A stretch of DNA of 64,000 bases from Pullichristensenella sp002068815 (GCA_040772885.1 JAXGXF010000009.1:1-64000); one strand, 5' to 3'. Shown: positions 1 through 7,748, counted from the first letter of the stretch. Notes: generated by a model from the letters alone, not told the origin. Numbers and translations: made by a program.

Positions 1-173
1 GGATTGCATAAAATATGCGGGAATGCCGGCGAATATACCGTGTATATATGCAATTATTTCAAAATTGCCCGCAGGAATTTGCCGGAAATCGTCGTATTAT
101 ACTATGCATATGCAGTGCATATTCACCGAACGTGTAGCATATACTGTCTCATAAAAATTGGGAGGTTGAGACC

Positions 174-680
174 ATGCAGACCCAAAAGCGCGTGAAGTCC
201 CGGGTAAATGCGCGCGCGGTATTGCCGATGGGCGCCGCGCTCATCGCGCTCGCGCTGATCATCCTCGTTTGCATATTCGCCGCACGAGCTGCAAATATAC
301 AGAATGAATATGCAGAGTTGCAGAAGTCGGTCGACGGGGCGCTGTACTCGAATCTGCGCATGTTTATCCGCAGCTATGAGCCCGTCTCGCTGGCGGGCGC
401 GGACATCGAGGGGACGATCCTCCCGACGATGCACGATTACTTCGTCGCCGCGACCGCGCTCGATGAGGCGATCGCGGTCGCCTACGGGGACCGCTACGCG
501 GTGCTCCGGGGCGGCATCGACACCGCGATCACCGCCGCGTTCGAGGCGTTCGACGAGGCGTTCCGGCAGGGGCAGAGCCCGGCCGCCGCGATCAGCAGCA
601 TGAGCTCGTGCGTGCAGGCGCTCGAGGAGACGCTCCTCAAGCGGTTCGACAGCGACCTCCGGCTGCTGCCGGCGGGCTAG
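174..680 (+). CDS. Unrecognised membrane-anchored protein
   Basis: 168-residue protein with a basic N-terminus (MQTQKRVKSR) and one hydrophobic segment at about residues 17-39, followed by a mainly helical, acidic extracytoplasmic domain. This is the layout of a signal-anchored protein with its C-terminus outside. I recognise no family. A good Shine-Dalgarno (gggaggttgag) precedes the ATG. The stop overlaps the end of the convergent tmcAL gene by 4 bases, so neither has room for its own terminator. The preceding 170 bases are AT-rich and hold palindromic TGCATAT elements. Confidence 0.6.
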   Translation: MQTQKRVKSRVNARAVLPMGAALIALALIILVCIFAARAANIQNEYAELQKSVDGALYSNLRMFIRSYEPVSLAGADIEGTILPTMHDYFVAATALDEAIAVAYGDRYAVLRGGIDTAITAAFEAFDEAFRQGQSPAAAISSMSSCVQALEETLLKRFDSDLRLLPAG

Positions 681-1831
681 ACCAGGACGAATTTCTCGGT
701 GAACTCCCGCCCGGCGCGGCGCGCCTCCGGGTACGGCTCGCCGAGCGCCCAGACGTCGGTGAAGCGGCACTCCAACCGAAAGCACGCGTCCCCGGCGAGC
801 TCCGCCGGGTCGGACGCGATCGCGATTGCGGCGCGCCCGGAGAGCTCCTTCATAAGCGGCCGCGCGCCCGACCGCATGCCGATGAGCCGCGCGTACGGCG
901 GCCGGCCGATCGCCCCGGCGAGCTCGGCGGTCAAGTCGCCCAGCGCGTGCGCGACCGCGCGGGTGATGCGCGCGCGCGTGTACCGGCGGGATTTTACGCG
1001 GCCGATCAGCTCCTCGAGCGTCCCGGACTCGCGCGCGGCGCGGGAGAGCAGCCGGTCGAGCCCCTCGCCCGCGTCCGGGAGCGACAGGTTCCCCTGCCGG
1101 AGCCGATGAAGCGCGAGCATGTCGAGCGGCAGCCGCGGGGCGGCCGGGAGCATGCCCCGGCACGCTTCCGGCACCGCGAACGACGCGTCCTCGCCCAGCG
1201 CGAGCGCGCGGCGTATCGCCGTCGCGGAGCATATCTTCGAGAGCTCGGTGCCGTGGTAGTCGTTCCGGCGCTTGATGATGACCGGCTCGATCGCGGCACC
1301 GAGTTTTTGGATCGCCGACAGGTACTCGACCGCGAGCGTCGCGTTCGGCAGGTTCAGCGCGCCCGGCTGCAGGTTCAGATGCTCCGCGACCGCCTCGCCG
1401 CGCGCGCGGGCGTGGCTCATGCCGAGGTCGAGCCGCTTTCGCACGCCCTCGGACACGTCCCCGGGCTCCCGCATCCGAACATCTGACAGCCGGCTCAAAA
1501 GCGCCATGTCGTCGGCCTCGCTCCCGAACGAAAGAAAATCGCAGCCGAGCCCGTCGAGCACCGCGACGCCGCCGAGCGCGAACCAGTCCGCCGTGCGCAC
1601 CGCGAACAGCGCCGGGAGCTCGAACACCGCGTCGGCGCCGGACGAGAGCGCCATCCGCGCGCGCGCCCACTTCGACAGCGCCGCCGGCTCGCCGCGCTGC
1701 GTGAAGTGCCCGGCCATCGCCGCGACGACAAAGTCGCAGCCCGTCCTCTCCCGCGTCATTTCGATGTGATACTGGTGCCCGTTGTGAAACGGGTTGTATT
1801 CGGCGATCACGCCCGCGATCTTCAACGGCAT
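677..1831 (-). CDS. tmcAL: tRNA(Met) cytidine acetate ligase (TmcAL/YlbM family)
   Basis: 384 residues. The N-terminus carries GVIAEYNPFHNGH, the HxGH-type nucleotidyltransferase signature of this family, followed by the characteristic AMAGHFTQRGEPA segment. TmcAL uses ATP and acetate to make N4-acetylcytidine at the wobble position of elongator tRNA(Met). This is known for the Bacillus protein and inferred here. Length matches the family (about 390-415). A promoter on the minus strand lies at 1855-1883. The gene is divergent from the thymidine kinase fusion and convergent with the preceding membrane protein. Confidence 0.93.
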   Translation of the reverse strand: MPLKIAGVIAEYNPFHNGHQYHIEMTRERTGCDFVVAAMAGHFTQRGEPAALSKWARARMALSSGADAVFELPALFAVRTADWFALGGVAVLDGLGCDFLSFGSEADDMALLSRLSDVRMREPGDVSEGVRKRLDLGMSHARARGEAVAEHLNLQPGALNLPNATLAVEYLSAIQKLGAAIEPVIIKRRNDYHGTELSKICSATAIRRALALGEDASFAVPEACRGMLPAAPRLPLDMLALHRLRQGNLSLPDAGEGLDRLLSRAARESGTLEELIGRVKSRRYTRARITRAVAHALGDLTAELAGAIGRPPYARLIGMRSGARPLMKELSGRAAIAIASDPAELAGDACFRLECRFTDVWALGEPYPEARRAGREFTEKFVLV

Positions 1832-1854
1832 CCGCTCCAGTCGGCGTTTTTTTT

Positions 1855-1883
1855 ATTTTACCCCCAAAATCCTCCGTTGGCAA
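1855..1883 (-). promoter_or_regulatory. Sigma-A-like promoter of tmcAL
   Basis: On the minus strand TTGCCA (1878-1883), a 17-base spacer, then TAAAAT (1855-1860), 24 bases before the tmcAL ATG. Confidence 0.5.
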
Positions 1884-1951
1884 GCGCGGGGCAGGAATCG
1901 CGCGCCCCCCTGTCGAATAAGGTTGAGATTCTCGAACAAAGGGGTATTGGC

Positions 1952-2878
1952 ATGGCGAAACTCTACTTCCGCTATGGGGCGATGGGCTCCTCGAAGACCG
2001 CGAACGCGATCATGGTGCAATACAACTACCGGGAGCGCGGGCAGAACGCGCTGCTCCTGAAGCCCCGGCTCGACAGCCGCGACGGCGAGCGGATCGTCGG
2101 CTCGCGCTCGGGGCTGTCGGCGCCGTGCGAGTTCGTCGAGGACCTCGATTCCATCGACCTGTCGATCTACGACTGCCTGATCGTCGACGAGGCGCAGTTC
2201 CTCTCGAAGGAGCAGGTGCTCTCGCTCGTAAACGTCGTCGACGACCTGGGCATCCCGGTCATCTGCTACGGACTGCGCGCCGATTTTCGGGGCAACCTGT
2301 TTGAGGGGAGCCACTGGCTGCTCGCGTGGGCGGACGCGATCGAGGAACTCAAGACCGTCTGCTGGTGCGGCCGGAAGGCGACCTGCAACGCGCGCGTCGT
2401 CGACGGGGCCGTGACGAAGTCCGGCGAGCAGATCGTGCTCGGCGGCAACGAGAGCTACGTCGCGCTCTGCAGGCGGCACTGGGCGGCGGGCGAGCTCGCG
2501 CCGCTTGAAATCCGGCGCTTATCCTCCGGGAAGCGCGAGCACATGTCCCTATTGAAGGAGGCCGACCCGAGCGAGGAGAGCATCGATGCGTACCTCGACG
2601 CGGGCGACATGTACGTGCTGTTCGCGAGCGGCCGCCCGGTCGCCGAGGCGGTCGTCGTGCGCCGCCCCGACGGCGCGGCGGAGCTCAAGAACCTCGCGGT
2701 CGAGAGGGCCGAGCGCGGCAAGGGCTACGGGACGGAGCTTTTGCGCCACCTGTTCCGGCTGCTCGCGGCGGAGTGCGACCGCGTTTGCGTACCGGACGGG
2801 CCGCAGGCCGCCTATTACGAGCGGCTCGGCTTCCGCCACGACGACGGCATGCACTGCCTTGTGAGGGGACTTCGATGA
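1952..2878 (+). CDS. tdk: Thymidine kinase (class II) fused to a GNAT acetyltransferase domain
   Basis: 308 residues, against about 190-200 for class II thymidine kinases. Residues 1-190 are the kinase: P-loop GAMGSSKT (9-16), VDEAQF with the catalytic Glu at 80, the YGLRADF lasso-type segment (106-112), and structural zinc ligands in CWC (C137, C139) and CRRH (C173, H176). Residues about 197-308 are a GNAT domain, with LAVERAERGKGYG (acetyl-CoA loop R255-G260) and the usual YYERLGF near the end. The reading frame is unbroken across the join. I chose ATG 1952 because the kinase begins there; upstream in-frame sequence is not conserved-looking. The stop overlaps the next ATG (ATGA), so gtrA-like translation is coupled. 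The substrate of the GNAT part is unknown. Confidence 0.9.
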   Translation: MAKLYFRYGAMGSSKTANAIMVQYNYRERGQNALLLKPRLDSRDGERIVGSRSGLSAPCEFVEDLDSIDLSIYDCLIVDEAQFLSKEQVLSLVNVVDDLGIPVICYGLRADFRGNLFEGSHWLLAWADAIEELKTVCWCGRKATCNARVVDGAVTKSGEQIVLGGNESYVALCRRHWAAGELAPLEIRRLSSGKREHMSLLKEADPSEESIDAYLDAGDMYVLFASGRPVAEAVVVRRPDGAAELKNLAVERAERGKGYGTELLRHLFRLLAAECDRVCVPDGPQAAYYERLGFRHDDGMHCLVRGLR

Positions 2879-3315
2879 TCCGGAAGCTGCTTAAAAACGA
2901 GCGGATTCGCGAGATTTTTCTCTACTGCGTCGTGGGCGCGCTGACGACCGCGGTCAACTACGCCGTCTACTTCCTGTTCACGCGCGCGGTCGCGGCGCTT
3001 GCGGGCGTGCCGGCGGATTCGACCGAGTGGCTCGCGGTCCTCGGCACCGCGGTCGCGTGGATGTTCGCGGTCGCGTTCGCGTTCTACCCGAACAAGAGAT
3101 ACGTGTTCAGAAGCGCCGGCGGGGACATCAGGCGCGAGATCGCGGAGTTCGCGGCGGCGAGGCTGCTTTCGCTCGGCGTCGACGCGCTCTTGATGCTCTT
3201 GCTGGTGGGCGCGGTCCGGATGAACGACCTCGTCGCGAAGCTGATCGTGCAGGCCGTCGTCATCGCCGCGAATTACTTCGCCAGCCGCTTCTGGATATTC
3301 AAAAAGCGCGGTTGA
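2875..3315 (+). CDS. GtrA-family membrane protein
   Basis: 146 residues with four hydrophobic segments and the GtrA pattern: a YCVVGALTTAVNYAVYF first helix and a C-terminal ANYFASRFWIF motif. GtrA proteins are thought to move polyprenyl-phosphate-linked sugars across the membrane, but most genomic copies, including this one, have no glycosyltransferase beside them. Start ATG overlaps the thymidine kinase stop. The stop codon lies inside the -35 region of the next promoter. Confidence 0.85.
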   Translation: MIRKLLKNERIREIFLYCVVGALTTAVNYAVYFLFTRAVAALAGVPADSTEWLAVLGTAVAWMFAVAFAFYPNKRYVFRSAGGDIRREIAEFAAARLLSLGVDALLMLLLVGAVRMNDLVAKLIVQAVVIAANYFASRFWIFKKRG

Positions 3316-3340
3316 CAGCTTTTTTCGATTGTGCTATACT
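3312..3340 (+). promoter_or_regulatory. Strong sigma-A-like promoter of the decarboxylase pair
   Basis: Perfect TTGACA (3312-3317), 17-base spacer, TATACT (3335-3340). The -35 box contains the stop codon of the GtrA gene. It leaves a leader of about 90 bases before the ATG at 3439. Confidence 0.75.
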
Positions 3341-3383
3341 TTGCTACAAATGCGCGTTGCGTGGCTTTCACCGGCGCGGGGCG

Positions 3384-3415
3384 GGAACTTTCTATGGCGC
3401 TACCATAGGAGTTCC
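3384..3415 (+). other. Stem-loop in the 5' leader of the decarboxylase beta gene
   Basis: GGAACT and CTATGG pair with CCATAG and AGTTCC, with a 2:1 internal bulge and a small loop. The hairpin ends about 10 bases before the Shine-Dalgarno (gggggaggg). No known riboswitch consensus is recognised. It could stabilise the mRNA or control ribosome access. Confidence 0.45.
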
Positions 3416-3438
3416 TTCATATTGGGGGAGGGTGTTCT

Positions 3439-4548
3439 ATGGCTGCACTGTTCTCGAGCTTTGCCTTCAAGGAGATCACCTGGCAGATGGCCGTCATGTG
3501 GGCGATCGGCGGCACGCTGATCTACCTGGCCATCAAAAAGGAAATGGAGCCCACGCTGCTTCTGCCGATGGGCTTCGGCGCGATCCTGGTCAACCTGCCG
3601 CTCAACGGCGCGCTGGGCGACCTCGAGGTGTTGTACAACGCCGGCATCGCAAACGAGCTGTTCCCGCTGCTCCTGTTCATCGGCATCGGCGCGATGATCG
3701 ACTTCGGACCGCTGCTCTCGAACCCCAAGATGCTGCTCTGCGGCGCGGCGGCGCAGTTCGGAATCTTCTTCACGCTGTCGCTCGCGACGCTGCTCGGCTT
3801 TGAGCTCAAGGACGCGGCCTCCATCGCGATCATCGGCGCGGCGGACGGCCCGACCTCGATCGTCGTCGCCAACGCCTTCAACACAAATTTCAAGGGCGCG
3901 ATCTTCGTCGCCGCGTATTCCTACATGGCGCTGGTGCCGATCGTGCAGCCGCCGTTCATCCGCATGACCACCACGAAGAAAGAACGCATGATCCGCATGC
4001 CCTACAACCCGAAGAGCGTCTCGAAGGCGACCCGCATACTCTTCCCGATCCTCGTGACCGGCATCGCGGGCATCGCGGCGCCGAGGTCCGTCGCGCTCGT
4101 CGGCTTCCTGATGTTCGGAAACCTGCTGCGCGAGTGCACGGTGCTCGATTCGCTCTCCGACGCCGCGCAGAATGTGCTCGCGAAGCTGATCTCGCTGCTC
4201 TTGGGCCTCTCAGTCGCGCCGGTCATGGCGGCGAAAGATTTCATCACCTTTAACACCTTCCTCGTGCTCGGTTTGGGCCTCATCGCGTTCATCTTCGACA
4301 CCGTCGGCGGCGTACTGTTCGTGAAGGGTCTGAACCTGTTCCTCAAGAAGAAGATCAACCCGATGGTCGGCGCGGCGGGCATCTCGGCGTTCCCGATGTC
4401 CTCGCGCGTCGTGCACAAGATGGGCCTCAAGGAGGACCCGCAGAACTTCCTGCTGATGCATGCGGCGGCCGCGAATGTGTCCGGCCAGATCGCGTCGGTC
4501 ATCGCCGGCGGCCTGATCCTCTCGATCATCGGGCCCCTCGTAAAGTAA
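3439..4548 (+). CDS. oadB: Sodium ion-translocating decarboxylase, beta subunit
   Basis: 369-residue polytopic membrane protein of the OadB/GcdB/MmdB family. The beta subunit couples decarboxylation of a biotin-bound carboxyl group to export of Na+. The conserved IIGAADGPTSIVVANAF segment (about residues 131-147, with the intramembrane Asp near 136) is present, as is the C-terminal AANVSGQIASVIAGG helix. Length matches the shorter members of the family. The carboxyltransferase and biotin subunits are not in this window, so the substrate (oxaloacetate, glutaconyl-CoA or methylmalonyl-CoA) cannot be named. It is followed after 12 bases by a tiny membrane gene, probably its gamma-type partner. 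Confidence 0.9.
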   Translation: MAALFSSFAFKEITWQMAVMWAIGGTLIYLAIKKEMEPTLLLPMGFGAILVNLPLNGALGDLEVLYNAGIANELFPLLLFIGIGAMIDFGPLLSNPKMLLCGAAAQFGIFFTLSLATLLGFELKDAASIAIIGAADGPTSIVVANAFNTNFKGAIFVAAYSYMALVPIVQPPFIRMTTTKKERMIRMPYNPKSVSKATRILFPILVTGIAGIAAPRSVALVGFLMFGNLLRECTVLDSLSDAAQNVLAKLISLLLGLSVAPVMAAKDFITFNTFLVLGLGLIAFIFDTVGGVLFVKGLNLFLKKKINPMVGAAGISAFPMSSRVVHKMGLKEDPQNFLLMHAAAANVSGQIASVIAGGLILSIIGPLVK

Positions 4549-4560
4549 AGGAGGACGCAT

Positions 4561-4707
4561 ATGAAATTCGATCCTGCAGGAGCTTTGTATTCGCTGATCT
4601 ACATGGGAAAGGGCCTGTTCGGCATCTTTGTCGTCATCGGCGTCATCTACGCGATGATCGCGATTTTGAATGCCACGACCGGCAAACGGAAGAAGACCGA
4701 GGAATAA
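4561..4707 (+). CDS. Small single-helix protein, probable decarboxylase gamma-type subunit
   Basis: A 48-codon ORF starting MKFDPAGALYSL, with one hydrophobic helix (about residues 19-37, GLFGIFVVIGVIYAMIAIL) and a basic-acidic tail (GKRKKTEE). It has a clear Shine-Dalgarno (aaggagg) overlapping the spacer after the beta subunit stop and ends just before a terminator, so the two genes form a closed unit. Position, topology and size suggest an OadG-like assembly subunit. It is shorter than usual OadG proteins and sequence similarity alone would not prove the call. Confidence 0.7.
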   Translation: MKFDPAGALYSLIYMGKGLFGIFVVIGVIYAMIAILNATTGKRKKTEE

Positions 4708-4713
4708 AACCTT

Positions 4714-4750
4714 GGAGCCGCCCCGAAACGAGGGCGGCTCCTTCTTGTTT
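4714..4750. terminator. Bidirectional intrinsic terminator
   Basis: GGAGCCGCCC (4714-4723) pairs perfectly with GGGCGGCTCC (4732-4741), followed by ttcttgttt on the plus strand and a T-rich run on the minus strand. It closes the decarboxylase pair and the convergent gene ending at 4757. Confidence 0.85.
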
Positions 4751-4756
4751 GAGGGC

Positions 4757-5332
4757 CTATCGGATTCTCAGGAACGACAGCGTGGCCATCGCCGTCGCGC
4801 AGATGTCCGAGATGCGGATCACCTTCTGGCTGGCGAGGCACACGGCCGTGGGGCACGTAACGGTGATCAGCGCCTGTCCAAAATAGGTCGCGCACTGCGA
4901 GGAGGCGGCCTTCGCGGCGCGCACGATGCTCGAAAGCAGCGTCTCCTCGTTCGCCTGAAGGCTGAACACCGTGTTGACGCATGCCCCTTCGGGGAGAAAG
5001 ACCGCGTATTGGACGAGGTATGTTCCGGGCCGGTTGACCATGACAAACGGGGAGTCGAGCGCGTAGTCGCACTCGGGGTCGGCCAGTATCTGCGAGAGCT
5101 CGATTCCCCCGCACTCGGCGCAGTTTCTGAGCGTACCAAGCTGATAGACCAGCGCGCCGGAGCCGCCGGCAGGGCCGGAGCTCATGGGAGCGCCCGAATC
5201 CTCGGGCTCTCGGGGGCCGGGGGGACAGTTTATCGGCGGGCGCGGCTTCTTCGGCGGCCGGCAGCACTGCCGCGCGGCCTGAAGGGCGCCTCCCGCGCGC
5301 ATGCAGGAATCACATTCGCGAAGCATTGACAT
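4757..5332 (-). CDS. Cys/Pro-rich protein with a possible jelly-roll (BclA/C1q-like) C-terminus
   Basis: 191 residues, no signal peptide. The N-terminal 45 residues hold several Cys (CDSC, QCC) and a Pro/Gly-rich stretch (RPPKKPRPPINCPPGPRE, then GPAGGSG). The rest is beta-strand-like with the NRPGTYLVQYAVFLPEG pattern seen in TNF/C1q-like domains of Bacillota surface and spore-coat proteins, then a Cys-containing C-terminal strand set. I infer a surface or spore-coat structural protein; no signature proves it. A good Shine-Dalgarno (gaggtg) precedes ATG 5332. The palindrome GCATACTATGC lies 29 bases upstream. Confidence 0.55.
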   Translation of the reverse strand: MSMLRECDSCMRAGGALQAARQCCRPPKKPRPPINCPPGPREPEDSGAPMSSGPAGGSGALVYQLGTLRNCAECGGIELSQILADPECDYALDSPFVMVNRPGTYLVQYAVFLPEGACVNTVFSLQANEETLLSSIVRAAKAASSQCATYFGQALITVTCPTAVCLASQKVIRISDICATAMATLSFLRIR

Positions 5333-5360
5333 CGTATCACCTCGTATTCTTTGCTTCCGT

Positions 5361-5371
5361 GCATACTATGC
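5361..5371. promoter_or_regulatory. Palindromic GCATACTATGC element
   Basis: An 11-base inverted repeat (GCATA-C-TATGC) in the divergent spacer between the Cys/Pro-rich gene and the metallophosphoesterase. The identical 11-mer recurs before murB (31116-31126), and ATACTATGC recurs at 99-107. It contains CATACTA, which resembles the -10 of sporulation sigma-G promoters, or it may be a protein-binding site. Confidence 0.35.
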
Positions 5372-5459
5372 GGGGCATTCCGCGCACGTGCGATGGGACA
5401 CGCTTCCGCGATTGAACCGAAACCCGCCTTCCCGCGTCCAACGAACAGAGGAGGCTTGC

Positions 5460-6272
5460 ATGGCAAAGATGTGGAAAATCGCGCTGCCTGTGCTTCTGCT
5501 GCTCGCGGCCATGGTCGCGGCGGCGCTGTACCGCGGGCTGGTGGTCCGGCGCTATCGGATTTCGACGACGAAACTCCCGGTGGGGGAGAGGCTCCGGCTC
5601 GTATTCCTCGCGGACCTGCATTGCACCCTGCACGGGAAGGACCAGTCGGCGCTTCTCGATCTGATCGCGGAGCAGAAGCCGGACGCGATCTTGCTCGGCG
5701 GGGATATCGTCGACGACGTGCGGCCGATGGCGAACGCGCTCACGCTGTTGGCCGGGCTTCGCGCGCTCGGCGTCCCGACATACTACGTGTCGGGAAACCA
5801 CGAGCTCTGGCGGAACGACTACCCGGACGTCAAGAGGATCGTCGAGAGCTACGGCATCGCCGTGCTCGACGGGGATTTCGCCGAGCTGGGGCCGGTCCGG
5901 CTGTGCGGCATCGGCGACCCGAGCGGATACGGAAACTACGAAAAGGCGCTCGCGAACGCGTTTGCGGGCCTTCGGGACGACAGGTTCAACGTGCTGTTCG
6001 CCCACCGGCCGGAGCGGATCGAGCAATACCGCAAATACCCGTTCGACCTCGTGCTCGCCGGCCACGCGCACGGCGGGCAGGTGCGGATTCCGCTGATACT
6101 CAACGGCCTGTTCGCGCCGAACCAGGGGCTGTTTCCGAAGTACGCGGGCGGGGAGTACAGAATCGGCGGGACGGCGATGATCGTCAGCCGCGGCCTCTCG
6201 CACTACCCGCGGCTCCCGCGCGTGTTCAACCCGCCGGAGGTCGTCGTCGTCGACATCGAGGGCGCGCAATAG
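5460..6272 (+). CDS. Membrane-anchored metallophosphoesterase (YkuE-like)
   Basis: 270 residues. An N-terminal hydrophobic anchor (about residues 7-23) is followed by the complete calcineurin-like metal site: DLH (52-54), GGD (80-82), GNHE (112-115), H182 and GHAHGGQ (201-207). This places it with YkuE and the UDP-diacylglucosamine hydrolase-like proteins of Bacillota, which probably act on membrane or wall intermediates outside the cell; the substrate is unknown. I chose ATG 5460 because it has the Shine-Dalgarno gaggagg and starts the anchor. Confidence 0.88.
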   Translation: MAKMWKIALPVLLLLAAMVAAALYRGLVVRRYRISTTKLPVGERLRLVFLADLHCTLHGKDQSALLDLIAEQKPDAILLGGDIVDDVRPMANALTLLAGLRALGVPTYYVSGNHELWRNDYPDVKRIVESYGIAVLDGDFAELGPVRLCGIGDPSGYGNYEKALANAFAGLRDDRFNVLFAHRPERIEQYRKYPFDLVLAGHAHGGQVRIPLILNGLFAPNQGLFPKYAGGEYRIGGTAMIVSRGLSHYPRLPRVFNPPEVVVVDIEGAQ

Positions 6273-6302
6273 AGAGCAGACAACAGAGGCCACGCAATCT
6301 TA

Positions 6303-6333
6303 ACCGCCGGGAATTTGACATTCCGGCGGTTTT
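6303..6333 (+). terminator. Terminator after the metallophosphoesterase
   Basis: ACCGCCGG-g-AA pairs with TTCCGGCGGT, followed by four Ts. The loop contains TTGACA, which is used as the -35 of the next promoter. Confidence 0.65.
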
Positions 6334-6343
6334 GTGCTAGATT
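6315..6343 (+). promoter_or_regulatory. Promoter of pfp, nested in the preceding terminator
   Basis: TTGACA (6315-6320), exactly 17 bases, TAGATT (6338-6343). The -35 is in the terminator loop, so the terminator and promoter share DNA. Confidence 0.55.
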
Positions 6344-6392
6344 CTTGCCTGTACGGTTTTTTATTTACACGCTTTCGAAAGGAATGATGGAT

Positions 6393-7640
6393 ATGTCACA
6401 GCTCAAGGGAGCCTGCATCATCGGCCAGTCCGGAGGCCCGACCTCCGTCATCAACGCGTCCGCCTACGGCGCGATCAAGACCGCGCTCGAGAGCGACTCG
6501 ATCACGAGGGTGCTCGGCGCGCTCAACGGCATCAAGGGCGTCCTCGAGGACAACCTCATCGACATGGGCAAGGAAGACCCGCAGGAGCTCGCGCTGATGA
6601 AGCACACGCCCTCCTCCGCGCTCGGCTCCTGCCGCTACAAGCTCAAGGACCCCGACCAAGACGACACCGACTACAAGCGCATACTCGAGGTCTTCCGCAA
6701 GTACGACGTCCGCTATTTCTTCTACAACGGCGGAAACGACTCGATGGACACCTGCAACAAGATTTCGAAGTTCCTGATGAAGAACGGCTACGAGTGCCGC
6801 GTGATGGGCATCCCCAAGACGATCGACAACGATCTGGCCGGCACCGACCACTGCCCGGGCTTCGGCTCCGCCGCGAAGTACATCGCGACCTCGGTCATGG
6901 AGGTCTACCACGACTCGCGCGTGTACGACACCGGCATGATCACGATCATCGAGTGCATGGGCCGCCACGCCGGCTGGCTGACCGCCGCGTCCTCGCTCGC
7001 CGCGCACAAGGGCAACGGCCCCGACCTGATCTACCTGCCGGAGGTCCCCTTCGACATCGAGCAGTTCACAGCGTCCGTCGAGGAAATCTATAAGAAGAAC
7101 AAGAAGTGCCTCGTCGTCGTGTCCGAGGGCATCCACGACAAGGACGGCACCTTCATCGCCGAGTACGCGAACAAGAACATGACGAAGGACAGCTTCGGCC
7201 ACGCGCAGCTCGGCGGCCTGGCCTCGTTCCTCGCGAATTACATCAAGGCCAAGACCGGCGCGAAGGTGCGCGGCATCGAGCTCTCGCTTCTGCAGCGGTG
7301 CGCGGCGCACATCGCCTCGAAGACGGACATCGAGGAGTCGTTCATGGCCGGCAAGGCCGCGGTCGAGAACGCCGTCGCCGGCGCGACCGACAAGATGGTC
7401 GGCTTCGAGCGCAAGTACGTCAACGGCAAGTACGCCTGCGAGACGAAGCTGTTCGACCTGACGATCGTCGCCAACGCCGAGAAGAAGGTCCCGCGCGAGT
7501 GGATCAATGAGAGCGGCAACGGCATCCTCGAGGGCTTCATCGACTACGCGCTGCCGCTGATCCAGGGCCAGACCGACCTCGCGATCGAGGACGGGCTGCC
7601 GAGGTTCGTAAGGCTCAGGAAGGTCAAGGCGGAGGCGTAA
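6393..7640 (+). CDS. pfp: Pyrophosphate-type 6-phosphofructokinase
   Basis: 415 residues. The N-terminal GQSGGPTSVINAS loop, GGNDS (113-117) and PKTIDND (141-147) identify a phosphofructokinase. The Asp in GGNDS (ATP enzymes have GGDGS) and Lys in PKTIDND (ATP enzymes have PGTIDND) are the established marks of the PPi-dependent type. It catalyses the reversible conversion of fructose 6-phosphate to fructose 1,6-bisphosphate with PPi. Three in-frame ATGs exist at 6384, 6387 and 6393; only 6393 has proper spacing (9 bases) from the Shine-Dalgarno aaagga. Stand-alone gene with its own promoter and terminator. Confidence 0.93.
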   Translation: MSQLKGACIIGQSGGPTSVINASAYGAIKTALESDSITRVLGALNGIKGVLEDNLIDMGKEDPQELALMKHTPSSALGSCRYKLKDPDQDDTDYKRILEVFRKYDVRYFFYNGGNDSMDTCNKISKFLMKNGYECRVMGIPKTIDNDLAGTDHCPGFGSAAKYIATSVMEVYHDSRVYDTGMITIIECMGRHAGWLTAASSLAAHKGNGPDLIYLPEVPFDIEQFTASVEEIYKKNKKCLVVVSEGIHDKDGTFIAEYANKNMTKDSFGHAQLGGLASFLANYIKAKTGAKVRGIELSLLQRCAAHIASKTDIEESFMAGKAAVENAVAGATDKMVGFERKYVNGKYACETKLFDLTIVANAEKKVPREWINESGNGILEGFIDYALPLIQGQTDLAIEDGLPRFVRLRKVKAEA

Positions 7641-7652
7641 GCGCATCCCAAG

Positions 7653-7688
7653 CGGGGAGCGGAGATTTTTCTCGGCCCCCCGTTTTTT
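7653..7688 (+). terminator. Terminator of pfp
   Basis: A 13-step stem with two mismatches (CGGGG..GC.GAGA against TCTC.GC..CCCCG) followed by six Ts (7683-7688). Confidence 0.75.
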
Positions 7689-7689
7689 G

Positions 7690-7719
7690 TTGCCTGTCCC
7701 TTTCGGCGCGTGGTATAAT
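7690..7719 (+). promoter_or_regulatory. Promoter of the XRE/S24-PHP-HD set
   Basis: TTGCCT (7690-7695), 18-base spacer, consensus TATAAT (7714-7719), 29 bases before the ATG at 7749. Confidence 0.7.
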
Positions 7720-7748
7720 GGGTATATCAGAGATGGAGGGCTTTCCAG

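Noticed and set aside
4..195. Short plus-strand frame at the window start
   Set aside because: It runs through the AT-rich leader and ribosome-binding site of the gene at 174 and has no ribosome site of its own.
123..1883. Long minus-strand reading frame (586 codons) overlapping tmcAL and the first gene
   Set aside because: Low-complexity Arg/Ala/Gly translation in the shadow of tmcAL, caused by high GC. The true product in another frame matches a known family.
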